Shown: piece after piece, positions 24,230 to 38,100 of the stretch | Layout of the letters: every line of letters starts with the position of its first letter | How positions within the stretch are numbered: position 1 is the stretch's first letter | Assembly: GCF_026230105.1 (NCBI RefSeq) | Contig: NC_079474.1 | Coordinates: 26,182,794-26,246,793, forward strand | DNA: 64,000 nt | From: Diorhabda sublineata | Taxonomy: Eukaryota > Arthropoda > Insecta > Coleoptera > Chrysomelidae | Direction of reading: 5' to 3' | Position numbers and translations under genes: made by a program | The notes under the pieces: model-generated | Database searches by the model: none | What the model saw: the letters and a program-made list of their open reading frames with translations, nothing else | Told to the model about the DNA's origin: nothing

Positions 24230-24257
24230 GAAGAAGAAGAAGAAGAAGAAGAAGAAG
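24230..24257 (+). repeat. (GAA)n tract at LINE 3' end
   Basis: Nine GAA units follow the LINE C-terminal coding region. Short simple-repeat 3' tails are typical of RTE/CR1-type LINEs, so this probably marks the element's 3' end. Confidence 0.75.
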
Positions 24258-27204
24258 TTTAGTTATCACAGTTATCACTTCAAGTGCCCAGTAATACCGT
24301 TTGTCTCTTTTTTTGTTTGGATTTTTCTTTTATATATATTTTTGATATTGTATGAATAATAAATAATCACGAGCTATCACGGGCTAAGAAGGCTAATTTG
24401 ATAAGAGGCACGTACGGGACGATCTCCCTAAATAGTGACTTGATAAAATTAATCGACTTAAATGTATGATGCGTTCAATAAATACTAAAGTGCTAGATTT
24501 CATAACCCAAACCAAATGAATTTTGAAAAATATATACATACATGTATCTGTAGAAGGTATGTTATAATCATAGAATTGCAAACAAATTTAGTGAACTTTC
24601 GATGTTTGAGAATAGTGCATTGCTTTAAATTTATATGAATGACTAAAAACGCGCCGTTAGAGGATGTTTTGGCTTCGAATAAATAAATTGTTTCATATTA
24701 TTTTTCAAACAAAGATCAATTTTGATAATGCAATTTATGTGCTATTTCCTACTCCTGAATATTGATATACTTCTCTGAGATCAAATTTTCAAACTAACAC
24801 TCGATCTACCTGGAATGAGTCAACAAATATTCAGTAAAACAGATTATTGTATAGCCAATAATGATTTTAGTCACAAGTACATTCCAATCCTCCCTTTCCC
24901 TAACTTAACATATCTCATTAATAGTCTTATCTATTGTTTCCAAAATCACAGAAAATACGATTCGAGAGCTGACTAGAATTATATCAGAAGTAAATTGAAC
25001 GTACACATACGCAATGTCGCACAAATTAGTCAAGACCGAAATCTCAATCAATGCTCCAATTCAAATCTCCTGTAATCAAGACATAGAGATTCAATTACAG
25101 AATCGGAACGGGAGCCAAACCAGAAATGTAAATATTTTCCCATTAATAAGGAACTGTTTGGTCAAGGCAATTTCCCTTTGAGGACATTGATTGAAACTCA
25201 CCAGTCAGATGTTAATAAGTAAGTCACACTAATGTATCGCCTCTTGTCCTCTCGTTCGTCTATCTTCGGTCTCCCTTTCTAAGTATTTAGGTTGTCCAGG
25301 ACCGGATTATCAAACAATACTAGCCCTGGTGAATTATCCATTTACCATCAAATAGCAATCAAAAATGACTGAAAAGTTTTTCTCCTTGGATGTGATGTGA
25401 TTGTAATGAGACAGGGGAAGACCCGTTGGTCTTGTGGATGTTGAAGAGGGTATCAAAAACACAATTTGGTTGACAATGTAATCATGGGACTGGTTTGAAT
25501 GAATTAGCCGTTTATTTTGTATAGTTTGAGGAATGGAAAACATTGAACCTAGTTACTCAATAGTATAATATTACAAGAATTGTGCAAAATGAGTAACGAC
25601 AGAATTAAGTCGATAACTACCAGCTTATGGATGATCTTGGATAAAATATAACGAATGAGTTAAGAATAAATTGAATATATCTTGCTGTTAAGATATGATT
25701 CATATCGATTATTATCATGGAAGTATTCTGAAACTTCATGCTCCAGCAATTCTCCACCTTTACTTAAATGGGCAGGAATCTTCACAATGCTCTAGATCAT
25801 TCTCTTTGAAGAATTTTCACAGCATTTCCTAAAATATTCAGATCAACGGTATCTCTAATAACTAGAAAAAAATCAACTTTTGGTATATGCTTGAAGAGAG
25901 AAACATTTCTCACTGTAGAAGCTGCAATATATTTTAAGCCTCTAATGTTCAGTATATGAGACAAATATTTTATAATCTTATTGAGTATTAATAGCTAACA
26001 AAAGCATGTGCTGCGAATTATACAATGTGAATATGTAATTTCAAATATATTTCGAACGAACTTTTTTTCAAATGCTAGGCTAAGTCATCGCAATAAAAAG
26101 TGAAAAAAATATGGGAAATAATCGGATAATTGGATTCAATTTCCAAGTTGATTCTCATAATGCTGTCCACACGCATCTCTTGATGATGTAGCTGCCAAAA
26201 ATAAAATTTTTATGTTACTCTTCTTATTTTCCTACTACTTTCTTCTTCAAATCCTTTTTGAATGCCTTCAATACATTTTCATATCTTTATTTTTGCATTT
26301 TTCTTTTCTCTCAAAAAAGAATTTCACTGATAAATAATTGTAATGCCATTTGGTTTACATGTCTCAATTATCCCATTCGTTATACCTCTATATGATGGAT
26401 TAAACTAGAATATCCATAAGCTTCCACTACTCCATTATTAGTTTATCGTCTTCATAACGCAATGAGTTTTCTTAAATTTCAACTTCATTCTTTTGAATCA
26501 AGGGTTCGCAACAACCATAGAATGATTTTGATTCATTTATCGTTTTGTATATTCGTTTATCCACTAAATTCGGAATTGGTTTTGATTGAAAAATTTTTTA
26601 CAGCTTACAACGTCGTTTGATAATCTCGCTATTGAATTAATCTCTTCCAGAATTTTTATTGTTGATTGTTATCTCGAAGTAATCAAAAATGTTGACTTTT
26701 TTGACTCATTTTATTCCCATCTCCAACTAATACCACTTCTAGCTCTTTTTTAAATTAGTAATCTCAGTAACACCATCTGCATGTTACTTAGAGCACAGAA
26801 ATGGTGTCCTTTATTGGTGAGATAAATCAGCAAATGTGTTGACATTGGACGTATAAAAATCCACAATAGTTAAGTAAAGGCACTACCGATGCCTAGAATA
26901 ATAAATGCTTGGTCAAGGATTGTGAATATATAGGTTCTGTATTATTTATAAAACTCTCAATGGAATACGGAACTTTTTTGCATAGAGAACTAGCGCCGCA
27001 GTTTGTTTCCTAATAGCTCACATCTCAGGTCGCATCTGGTTTTAGGATGATGATGCACTTCACAATTTCGTGAGTATCTTCATGTTGTATTTCTAGGTAG
27101 ATGATTCATATACAGGGACTTTTTGTGGTTGGGAATTCAATTAGATATCGCGAATTCTTTGGAACAACTGAAGTGGTATTTCTCTTCAATAGTGTTTGAC
27201 ATTT
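24258..27204. other. non-coding, nothing recognised
   Basis: A+T-rich sequence. About 25060-25290 is slightly less A+T-rich and free of repeats. No coding motif was recognised on either strand. Confidence 0.45.
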
Positions 27205-27720
27205 TATAACGGAACGATTCACCTTGACACAGCGTTTTCAAATTGTTCAGCTTTATCAAGAAAATGAGCTTTTTACAAGATAAGTATATCTAGCGTTTAG
27301 AAGAACATCCACGTTTTTTCGCCGATGATGCCTATTTTCAGCTCAAGGGACAACACAAAATTTTTCCAAAACAGAGCCGGCCGGAATGTTACTGTGAATT
27401 CTGACAGTGTGATCGCGCAAGGATGACAGACTATTTCATGCCCGCAATCGAAGCACGTGGTCTGGACGAAATTCAATTCCAATAGAATAACGCCATTTTA
27501 CATACAGCTCTCAAAATTGCGGCTTCACTTTGGGAGTAATTCGACGAACAGATCATTTCACCCAAATGACCAGTGAATTAGCCTGTTATATCATGTGATG
27601 TCACATCTCTTGACTGTTTTCTTTGAGAATATGTAAAATCTAAGCTCTTTATGCATAAGCCAGCTACGCTGTGTCATTGGCTAAATTGGAATTTCAGAAT
27701 TTACCTTGCTAAAAGTAGTT
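27205..27720 (+). pseudogene. Tc1/mariner-superfamily transposase relic
   Basis: ERFTLTQRFQIVQLYQEN (27210) matches the N-terminal MERFTxEQRxxIVxIYYEN start of one insect transposase family. It is fused to FADDAYFQLKG (27320), equivalent to FSDEAHFxLxGYVNKQN with the first catalytic aspartate. MTDYFMPAIEARGLDEIQFQ (27424) matches MITDFFIPAIExHGLxxIWFQ, but the QDGA catalytic motif reads NNAI. PVISCDVTSLDCFL and YVKSKLFMHKPAT (27585-27680) match PPRSCDLTPLDYFLWGYVKSKVYADKPAT, with the third aspartate present. The helix-turn-helix region between the start and the first aspartate is deleted, and stops interrupt the rest. It is an inactive relic with a clear domain order. Confidence 0.85.
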
Positions 27721-29749
27721 AACATGTGAAATGGTGGATTTTTGTATGATAATACATAAACATCAGATTGTGGAATTGTATTCATCAATTTTGTTTACTT
27801 GAAAGGAAATACCTTCAAGAATCTCTTATTGAAGACACCGAGACCCTTTGAACTTTTCGTGGTCTATTAAGGGATCAAAGTTTTTGAAACGAAACTAGCA
27901 AATAATGAGGAACTAAAAGTACAAATATAAAATAAGTATAAAGTCAAGAGATACATCATGGGCATTTGGTCGAATGAAATAATTAAATTCAATTATATAA
28001 TTACATAATAATAAATAAATATTTAGCTTTATCCATACTTTTACAAACACAGGAAATATGTATAAGATGTGAGAACTTGAGTATCTTTTACAATTTGTAA
28101 TGAGAAATTCTACCCAATATTATATAAAAGAGAAACAGATTTCGATATTTTTCGTAATATTGTTTCCTCTCGTCGTTAGTAATAATCTTGACAAACTATT
28201 GTATTTCATGGGATTCAGCAATTGTTGATTTTTGTAACAATTTTGGCATGTTTTGAATGAAGTATTTTCACAAATGTATAAAATATTAGTTTCGCTGTAT
28301 ATCACTATGGTGAAAAATATATGTTCAATCCAAGATAAACATTTTAAAGTCACAAACATGGTGCATATACTTGAATTTGAAATATCTGCTTTTCGCTTCA
28401 GATTTATTGAATTGATTGTTGGAGCTTTAAATATCAGAAGCGAAAAGTTATGAGGATGAAGATAACAAACTCTCAAACTAACGTGAATCTACAATAATAA
28501 CATGTATTCACATCAAAACAAACTGTTTACCTTCAATAAAAACGTGTCGGATCTATATATTAATCAAATTATAGAAATGTATTTATTCTGTTAGGAAAAT
28601 ATACCTACAGTAATTCATGAAATGACTTCAATATCGCAAATATTCATTCTGGAAGTAAGTACCACGGATTGAAGGTGAGTGTGCGATTTTCCATTTTCCA
28701 GATTTCGTTTCTGGCTTAGTTGTAATTCACAGGTCGAATTCTCTTGAACCCGATTACCGACAGTCCTTACAATCCCTGCATAATGTACGTGAGGTGAAAT
28801 CACAAAACTCTATTTTCCTTTGGTTTGTGTTTACTGCAACAGGTTTTTCTCTCACCCGTGTGTTTATGTCTATATAAATTTGTTTTCTTTCAATTTGGAA
28901 CAATTTGAATACGGGAAAATCATTGTTTTTCTACCCAACCTAACCCAATAACAATAAAATATCCCTATTGAGGTAATTGTGCACCAATAAAATTACCCGT
29001 GATTTTTAATGAAATTTGATTTCTCAAACTTTCAAGTTTATAGAAAAATGATTACAATTTATGAGAAAAACATGTTAAATGTGAAAATTATTGAATTATT
29101 TTTATGCATTAGTATAAGTCAATTTCAATAATTTCATAATTAATTGAGTATATCGAGTACAATGAAAATTTTTTGCTCCAGTAGAAATCCAATGAAATCA
29201 ATTAATTTGAAGTCATCTGACTGAAGACAACCAAGCAGTACAACATTATACCAAAAACAGATCCCTTGGGCTGTTTTCACTTAATCACATTGCCATGGAT
29301 ACATATTGATTTATTTCAATTATGACGTTTCAAATATTTAATAGTCCAAAATTTCACGATTTGCTTGTAATACTAACGCGAATATCAATGAAATTATTGC
29401 AGTATTATTATAATTATATGGAAAGCTTTTACGAACATTTACAATGATAGAAAGTATACATTAGATGGAAATCGGTCAGCGGAAGAATTGGCCTAGATTT
29501 TAAACTACGGTCAAAACCATATGGAACCTAAGAAGTGAGCTGTTACAAGAAAAATATTATGAAAGAAAGTTATTATTGACAGATTTAAAAGTGTGGTAAT
29601 AGCTGCCCGCGATTCTATACGACGAAAACTGCAATCAGATCCCTGTAAAAGAAAATAAAATTCGACAGCATTGAGTTCCATAGAAATAACGAAAATGATA
29701 AATTTGTGAAATAGCCCAGAATAGCTGTATTGAAAATTCTATCTTAGCC
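27721..29749. other. non-coding, nothing recognised
   Basis: A+T-rich. Open frames at 28120-28476 (minus, 118 codons) and 28253-28453 (plus) overlap each other and carry no known motif. Confidence 0.45.
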
Positions 29750-29980
29750 GTGGTAGAATTAGTTGGCGAGATGGGAAACTGACATTTTTTGTATCGAATC
29801 AAACTACGATGGTTCTGTAACAAATCGAGTTGAGTATAACCCTTTATTTAGCAAAACTTGCCACGATGCTTAAAGAATGTGTACTGAAAGCAAATTTTTA
29901 ACAGAAAACAACGACAGAAACGTTTGTCCTGTCAGATTATTCAAAAAAATTATGTCAATGCCAATCGACCGCGGTTAGTC
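29750..29980 (+). pseudogene. possible Crypton/KIAA1958-like (DUF3504) fragment
   Basis: One plus-strand frame, broken by a single stop, reads NRVEYNPLFSKTCHDA (29823 onward), then RMCTESKFLTENNDRNVCPV and RLFKKIMS. In DUF3504 proteins, which derive from tyrosine-recombinase Cryptons and include KIAA1958/ZMYM-type proteins, a (V)xxNPxFSKT...CPVRLFKxYxSKR pattern occurs in the middle of the domain. The match is to motif pattern only. The catalytic R-H-R-Y residues cannot be located, and flanking coding sequence is not recognisable. It could be a different family or coincidence. Confidence 0.35.
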
Positions 29981-32900
29981 GATTAGTCAAAAGAGCAAGA
30001 GCTTATAAAAATTACGGATCACAACAATGCCAACTCAGTAAAACTCTACTTGAATATTAACGATAACATCATAATCAAAATAATTAACAGTATGCACATT
30101 GGAAATAAATCTTTATAAGTTATAGAAACTGACATGTCTGCATCTTCACTCAACTTTTCTAATTGTTTTTAGTCGAATTTTTCAAGGAAAAATTAGACTA
30201 TTACGGTAGGCATGACTAGACGAAAAATGAGGGGCACATCATTTTTCCCATGTTTTGAGACCTCCTGAATACGATTATGATGGTTTTTCGAACCTATGGT
30301 TCAAAATTAGTATACATGGCTTTTTTGGCGGCGGATTGATGTTATTAGAGTTTGGTTGAAAACAAATGAATATTTCGAGGGGTTGCAATGCAAAAAAGTG
30401 GTTTTTGACCTTTTCTCAACTCTGCAGGTCAAACAAAAAGCGACTGAAAAATGAAATTTCACATGTAGGTTCAATTAGTTGCGAGATGATTTTCTGTCTA
30501 AGGTCGAAACTTTCCATCTCCACCCCTCTCCATTTTATGATCATTTTTGTTATATTTTCTTATTTTTTGACCAGAAAAAGTTTGACTAGAGGGTTCGAAC
30601 TTCGCATGCAAGTAGGGGTGATGTTGAAGAATTTTCTTTCTCAAGTTCAAAGTTTTCTTCTTCAGTTCTTCTAGCACAAAACGCCCGAAATCATTTTGAT
30701 CGTTGCAATTGTTGAACTAGACCGCCTCCTATTTAATGAATAATACGAGTATGATCATTGCTAGTGTGATTTTTTTTACTTCCCATTTTCGAAATTTTTT
30801 GTCATTATGACAATTTTTTCTTTGTTGTCAATTGGAATTGAACAAGAGGGTTCGAGACCACCGGGTCTATTGAAATTATAAATTTTCATTCGAGAGGGAG
30901 AGAGTTAACTTGTGAAATGAAAAGTTATTGAGAAATAGCAAATTTTCCATATAAAGAAATAAGATTGAGAATTGATATCATTTCCAAGAAATTCATTTTA
31001 TGGAAAGATTGGTTTGTGTATTAGTTAAATTCTTCATTCGACGAAAAATTCGACTTTCGTGATGGAGCTCTGCTGCTCACGACTTATTTTGTTACCTGAA
31101 CCTTTAAAATCTTTGTTTTTGCTGTTTTTTTTTGTAATTAGCAAATAATTTTCTATCCCAATCTCTAACCTAACCAATAGCTCTTGAACATTGATAAATG
31201 CTCAAAAATTTCATTACAATATTCTCAAGCTTGTTGCTTTGTCTGTTACAAAATTTCGAAATATTATCAATGTCCTTGGGTTATTACTACTGAATATTCC
31301 ATAGCTGTCATTTTATGATAATCAAATCTCCTAGCTCTGATAGGTTGCAATAACAATAACCTGAATTTTCAAAAACTTTCCCAGTCCCATCACTTCAAAA
31401 TTATTGTAGGGATAAATTATTTTTGATACATATTTGCTTTGATCTCATATCTCAAATAATCGAATGTCTGTCTCAAAACAAAATTCAATTTATGCTTCCA
31501 TTTCATATTTTCAGGAGATACCTATCTATAAGGTTCAACGGAAGTTGTAATATTCGCGTATTGTGAATTGAAAAATATTTTCAAGCAAGGGGTAATTGCA
31601 AATTCATTTTCTTAATTTGGAGGCATAATCTTCTCGTGGTTCCATGAAATTCCTCTTCACATGTTCCTTTCTACACGTTCAATTTATGAGGTTATTGGTA
31701 GTGGCAAAGTGTTTGGTGGAATACTCTTAGATATCAGATAGTAACGGCTATTGTATTAATTATAAAAGAATTTCAGAGAACATCAATTTCAAGATCAAAT
31801 ACATCACGTAAAACCATCACACGATGATTTTACGTAAATTTATTTCAATAGAAATTTATTGCAAAAGAAATCAATTGCAGAGCTAATATTAATCTATCGA
31901 TGTTTACCTATCGAAATCCATGGGACTGTTTACTTAGTAGATAAGGTGGAAGCCAGATCTTGGCCGCACCTCAATATTGATAGATTTTGAGAAGGTGGCA
32001 ATTTATGCCGTGCGAACGGAATATCCTATGCAAATAAGAGATTGATTTTCTATATCTGGAGACAGATCCACAGTTGTGAACTACAAAAGCACTATATTGA
32101 CGAAACTGAGTATTCCACGACCTTAAAATTTCTCGCAGCATAAGGTTATGATCCCGAAAATGATTAGATTAGTTTAGGTTGGATGAGATTAGGTTAGGTG
32201 TGCATACAATGTATGGACATTAAGATAAATTGTCACTGTAATGAATTGACACACAATAAAACATGCAGATGAATTATCGTAGATTCCAAATATTGGATAA
32301 ATAGTTCACATCAGTATGTATTCCGCTCACAGAGCTGTAGGTGATTGTCTAAACCATCTTATTTCAATTCCCTATACCAAAAGTATTTTTTCAAACTATA
32401 AAATTGATAATGTAGAATGGGCTACAAAATTGTCTCTATCGATGATACGTCTTACGTTTTTTTTTTCAAAAAATTATTCAAATAAATTCGAATACACTGA
32501 TTTTCACTTTTAACAAATAGAACCTCTAGTCATTTTTCTACGAGATGAGAAAAAAATATGAGGAATCTACTGTATAATGAAAAGGACTAACAAAGTTAGT
32601 TGCTCCAAATATTGAATTGTCTTCTTATTTCGTAAGGATTCGATTATATTTTACATCACCTTCTTCTACTTTGAAGTCTAAGCCCATCTAGCTAAGCACG
32701 TTGAGTGAGAATATTTGAGAATATGAACAACAATATTGAATTTATTGGTCAGTTGAAGCATTTAATCAATTTCATGGCAATGTTTTCGACTATGGCATTT
32801 TGACCTTGATTCGTTCATTTTTCAATATAGGTTATTATGTGATGTTCATATTGAGATATCAGTTTTTTGATAAAGACAAAAATATAAAGTTATGGTGGTT

Positions 32901-33897
32901 CTAAAAACTCATATCAAATTAATAATATCGTTTTAACTATAAGATACAGTAACTTTCATTCATCAGTTTCACTCATTGACCCCTTAGACATATTATGTCA
33001 CTGTTTGGAGAAACTTTTAAACATGTCACACGTGAACAATTAGTCAATTTAATAAATCTAATGAATATTCAGGAAAATATTGTGATATTTTTAATGTTTA
33101 GCTCAATAGAATCTATATATAAACAAAGCAAACAACACTTCAAACAATAATTTGATCATGAACAAAAAGCCACACTCGTCCTAAGATTAAGCGAAATTTA
33201 AACGTATAAGTAATTCGTCAATTTTGAGGGTAGTAGTGGATTCGGTTGGACAAAATTTTAGTTCGAAGGTATATTGTCCAATAGATTAAATAATGCCTAA
33301 AGATCAGGTTTAAGTGTGTTTATATTTATAAAAAAAGTTATTAAAGATTTTGTTCCTCGATTAAATCATGAAGTGAGGTGAATGTGGTTGATAAATATGT
33401 GGTGACTATTATTTTATTGTATAATATTATATTTCTTTATCCCATTGTTCTCAATAGTATTGATTGAGTTTGAGAGGTTTCATTTTTCTATTGAACTTTA
33501 GGAAATGTATTTTATTATAATCTTCACTCGAATACAATTGTTGAGTTTATCATTATTTTGGATTTTTCGATAACTAATTAATTTTTTTCTCAATTTTGGT
33601 CTAATGTCATGTTTTCTTAATTTCCAATGCTGCTTATGATAATAACTAGGAAAGACCACAATTCATGATCCACACACATTTAACATCTAAGATAAAATTT
33701 TATCGTTGACTATGAAGGTATGTCTGTACACATACTGGGGTCTAAAGAGTCATAATATTTAATTGAAAGCGTGCAAAACTAAAACATTGGTCTTGGGTAT
33801 TCAGGTGCCTCTCGGTTATTTATAAAATTAGGTTTTTGCCGTGAAATTTGAGTTTAACTTTTTTACAATAACTATCATTAGATGTATGTTTGGCAAA
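29981..33897. other. non-coding; weak repeats only
   Basis: At 30170-31055 AGTCGAATTTTTC is repeated in reverse complement (31043-31055), and GAGGGTTCGA occurs twice (about 30588 and 30846), which hints at an old repeat element but is too weak to call. A degenerate TTAGGTT-type run lies near 32160-32200. No coding motif was recognised. Confidence 0.4.
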
Positions 33898-35108
33898 AAT
33901 GTCTTACAGGAAGAGAAAAACATTCTCGAATGAACTACAATTCCAAGATGAAATTAATGCGTTTTTATTAGAAATAGATAATAGGGGCCTAGTTACTTCC
34001 GACTCGGATGATAATTTAGACTTTGTGAAAGACTAAAATCCACTGAGTTAGAAGTAACTGATACCAAAAATAGAAAAGGAAACCAAAGAGCCTGGTTAAT
34101 GTAACAACAAAAAGTTGAAATTGTTTATTCCATAACAAAGAGATACACTAGAGAAAGAAACTTAAATCTACTATCAACTACTTAAAATTCTGGAATAGAA
34201 ATCCACATAGGACTATTATATTTTTGTGGAGTATTATAGTATCTACTGTTGAATTTAAAGGATCTCTGTTGCTTGAAATATGTAAATAGCCAAGCATCTA
34301 AATAGATTTGCTTCTTTGACTAATTTTTTACGCTTCAATAATAAGGCAACAGGTGTTGAACTGAGATAGCACGATAAGGTTGTGTCAAACAGATATTTAT
34401 TGCAGATTTTTGTGTAAAATAGTAGAGACTGTATACTGTATTTGTACTGTAGTATAGATGAAAAACTGATAAGTTATCGTGGAAAACGTCCAATGAGAAT
34501 TCACAGGACATTGAGTTCAGATACGAGTGCGTATATTAGTCAGGACGAGGTATCAGTAAATGCAAATCCTCATGTCGGAAAAGTCACAGATGAAAGTAAT
34601 ATCTCAGTACCGCCTCATTAAGTCAAAAAATTGTTGGAGCGTATTAATGGATGAAAGATTACCGTTGATAAACGGTTCTTATAAATGAATTTTTTTAGAA
34701 GAATGTTGAAAGAAAAAGTTCACTTAGCGAAGGAAGATTTTTAGTGTCGAAAAACAGAATGCGAGTCAAAGTTTACATCCAACAACGATAAAAAATTTGT
34801 TATCACTCACTCCAAAATGGGAAATAAAGTTTTATTAACTTTGTTTACAATGCATAACGCAGATATTGTTGATGTTACAAATTACAAACAATCTTGGTTC
34901 ACTTTCAGATTATAGTAACACGAAAGATATTACGGATACCTTTGTTAAAATTTGCCATGATTATGCAACGGCAAGAAGGTCGCCAACTTTTCTTGTAATT
35001 TCTGATCAATCAGGAATAAATGGTTTCATACTTCAAAATTTTCAAGATGAAAATAGCCACACGCATATTATCCGAATAAAATTAAGGCTGGATATGATTG
35101 ACTTTAAC
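33898..35108 (+). pseudogene. piggyBac transposase relic (second type)
   Basis: The start gives MSYRKRKTFSNELQFQDEIN at 33900 with an acidic run (SDSDDNLDF), like piggyBac N-termini. EIHIGLLYFCGVL (34200) matches the EIxAxIGLLxLAG block. LNRFASLTNFLRFNNKAT (34299) matches MSxxRFxxLxxxLRFDDxxT. SIDEKLISYRGKRPMRIH (34453) matches SIDExLVxFRGRCPFRxY, with the catalytic aspartate. KKFVITHSKMGNKVLLTLFT then MHNADIVD (34792) matches the VxLLSTMHHDxxID block. ARRSPTFLVISDQSGINGFI (34972) matches the RRTxRWPxxxFxxxLDxxxINxxI block. Order is correct throughout; stops and frameshifts are numerous. It is a different lineage from the PGBD3-like relic at 21640. TIRs were not found. Confidence 0.85.
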
Positions 35109-38100
35109 TAAACTATTTTTTGAGATTTACTCTCAGAACTCGGTTTAAATTAACCCTAAACTAGAAAATGTGCTCCATTTTTATGCATATACATTTTTTG
35201 TGTAACGTTGGTAGCAGTAGTTTCTGTTTGGTGTATCAACAATTTTTCGAACTATTTACTGTATAGAAAAATAAGTATTTCTCAATCGTTTCAAAAAGAA
35301 TCTATTTAACGTGAATCTATTGTCTAAGAAGTAGCAAAACACCTCTTCTTAAGACGTCACATCAAAATTCTCTTTCGCAATCAAAGGACCGAAATGTTCG
35401 AATAAAGTTTCAAAGTGCAACATGAAGCAGAAAAAACTCATTACAAGAAAGTCCTACTATTTTTTAATGACATCGAAATACCTTCATCCTTGTAGTAATT
35501 TAATCAGGATTTTATATCCAGTTGCGACAGTGAACGACCTATTAAAGTGGAGCAGAACAAAGCTTTACTCTGAAATTTTGGAAAAGCTCTGCTTGTGTCG
35601 GATTACGACTGATAGACCAGTTAGAGTTGAATCAATCCATTCAGAATTTGTCCTTTATTGTCTTGCGAAAATAAAAAAAAAGTTTCAACATATAATAGGA
35701 TTTCGTTCAAAAAGTTATACTGCCATGAAATTATCACAGAAATCATTTGCTTCCTGGCAGTTGTTACAATGAAAACTGTTACTCTTTCCCATTGAAAGTC
35801 GATATTATAAGCTGACTTCGGAATAACCACAACTTTTTAAACTGGAAAAAAAAGAACTATAAGGCTAGTTGTCTCGTTGTACATCTCCAAGAGTTCAGCT
35901 TAACGGACTGACTTAGCATTGTAAACCATCCATTCACTTATTTTTCCTCTTTCGACAATTCTAGTGAAACTTCTGTTTTGAGTTTTTTCGCCACCTAATA
36001 TTCCTGACAGCTTTTGGTTCTAACTTGAATCCATTCAAATTTAGTTTTTCATCTGGTATTATTCAGCAATTCTCTTAATTGCATTCTTATTTCTCTTATA
36101 TTCCATAACAATGGCTCTTAGTGTTTCAAATGTTCCATAAGTCGATAGCATCAAGTATGTATATTAGATTTAGCTTCTGGATTTATATATTCTTCTTCTT
36201 CCTGACTGTACTATTCTACTACATTCTCCATTATTATTTATAAAAATATACGAATGAATCTCACAATTCCAATTACAAAATACTGCTAAAAATCTTCAAA
36301 GAAAATGAGACTTTATTTGATCAATGGTTAGTTGAAAATCAACAGAGTGCAAACTCAACTAACTATTCAAAGGAAAATCGTTAATAATCAATATAGATAG
36401 TGATTAAGAAAACAAATTTTCCATTTGGAAAATGTACCTGTTCTAATAAAATTCAATATGCTGTTCTATTCTATCTGAATACTGTGTATTTCGTGAGACT
36501 TAAAATTGCTGTCGTACTTGTAGGCACATTTTTCGATAGCAAATTGTCTAGTAATCAATTTCATTAGCCGAATTTCCTAAAAAACTTGAGATTATCAATG
36601 TTCAGAATATAATAGTCACAGAACTAAATTAAGTACATGAGGTTAAGATCAGGGAATTGAGCTCTTCCATATTTTAGAATAATAAAATAAATATTATTCA
36701 AATCTAGTCCTACATCTATCCTTTTTATAAAGTACATTGATACAAACGCTTTAGAATCTATTAATAATCAATATTTTTCGATTTAATATAGTCATTCCAG
36801 AAATGCTATTTGTGACAGGATAGTTTGACGCACTATAAAATCCTTCATTAGAAATACTTGTTTCTAATCGCAGTTGCGCAGGCCGAGAAGATAACTTGTT
36901 TTCCAGGAGTGAAATGGTCTCTGCCGAAGATATGACATGACGGGAAATACAAACTTGCGTTAAATTAAACTTGGCGACTACGGACACAGAAAAAATGACG
37001 ATCAGATGGATTTGAGAAATAATTTTGTAATATATGTGCAATCAGTGTTTACAATGAAATTTAAACATATTAAGTATCAATTCATCCAATATGATTCCAT
37101 TTCATATTTGTTCAATCCAAAGGATAAGTACCGCCCAATAATTCCGATGTATATGTACGCAATTATTGCTTCAAAACTAGCTCTGATTGATTTTTTAATT
37201 GAAATAAAACAGTGTGTTTACTTTTGAACAGGGCAAACGGTAGATGATGGGAATAATTGGGAAGAACAACCATCAAAAGCACAAGTTTACTTATCGTAAC
37301 CTGGAGCGTTATTATAGCATTATTAATCCGTATTCGCTGCGGGCCATTCAACAATCGGTTATAGAAGCGATGATGCTACAATACCGGAAAATTGAGTCAC
37401 AGAAATTACCAACAGTTTACGCGTACACTAAGCAGAGATATATCACATAACTGTTCATTAATATTTGATTACTTCTATCATTCTATTCTATCTTCCTCCT
37501 GTTGAATTTCATCATTTATAATTCAAATTTTTAAGTTCCCATGTATTTTCAAGTTGGTTCTGTTGTGTATTGGGCTTGTTTTGTGGGAATTACATTAAAA
37601 ATGAAATCTAATACACAATACTAATAAACATCTTTTGTATTCTCTGAGGCATTTTACGAATTCATATGTACGTCTTAAATTGAACTTGAAAAATTAGAAT
37701 TTTCTCTATATAACTCCACCACCTTAGGGCCTAAGTTCAATTTTGTCGTCAAGTGAAGGTTCGGTTGAGGAGTTATACCTTTATTAGCAGACCACTGGGA
37801 TCTCATATTTAAATTTCCATTACTCTTATGAATATTTTAATGAAGATACTGAGAGGGGAATAAGAGACAGTTTCTGGAGGAATTTGCATGGAAAACGATT
37901 TTGATAATGACCGAGTATTATGAGATTATCATCTTTACGATCAATGAACTTGCTAGCAGGTGTTAATTCACTGTTATTTGATTTACAGGATGTGAGTTAA
38001 TTTTCCATAATGATGAAAGATAATTTTTTCATGATGGATTATAATTTATGGCAATAATTGAACTGAAAAGTGAAAAAAATTTTTGACATAAGAATAAAAT

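Noticed and set aside
28120..28476. 118-codon minus-strand frame
   Set aside because: Overlapped by an open frame on the other strand. Cysteine/isoleucine/leucine-rich low-specificity composition suggests chance.
30588..30856. GGTTCGA strings resembling the B box of a tRNA or SINE
   Set aside because: No A box at the right distance and no cloverleaf could be drawn.
30170..31055. Possible terminal inverted repeat (AGTCGAATTTTTC and its complement about 870 bases apart)
   Set aside because: Only 13 bases match, in A+T-rich sequence, and pairing does not extend. Not enough to call an element.
35422..35772. 116-codon plus-strand frame next to the piggyBac relic
   Set aside because: Considered as a hAT or host gene fragment. 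No motif supports either, and both strands are open here.
36000..36155. Minus-strand run starting MLSTYGTFETLRA that looks coding
   Set aside because: Breaks quickly with stops, and I could not tie it to a family.
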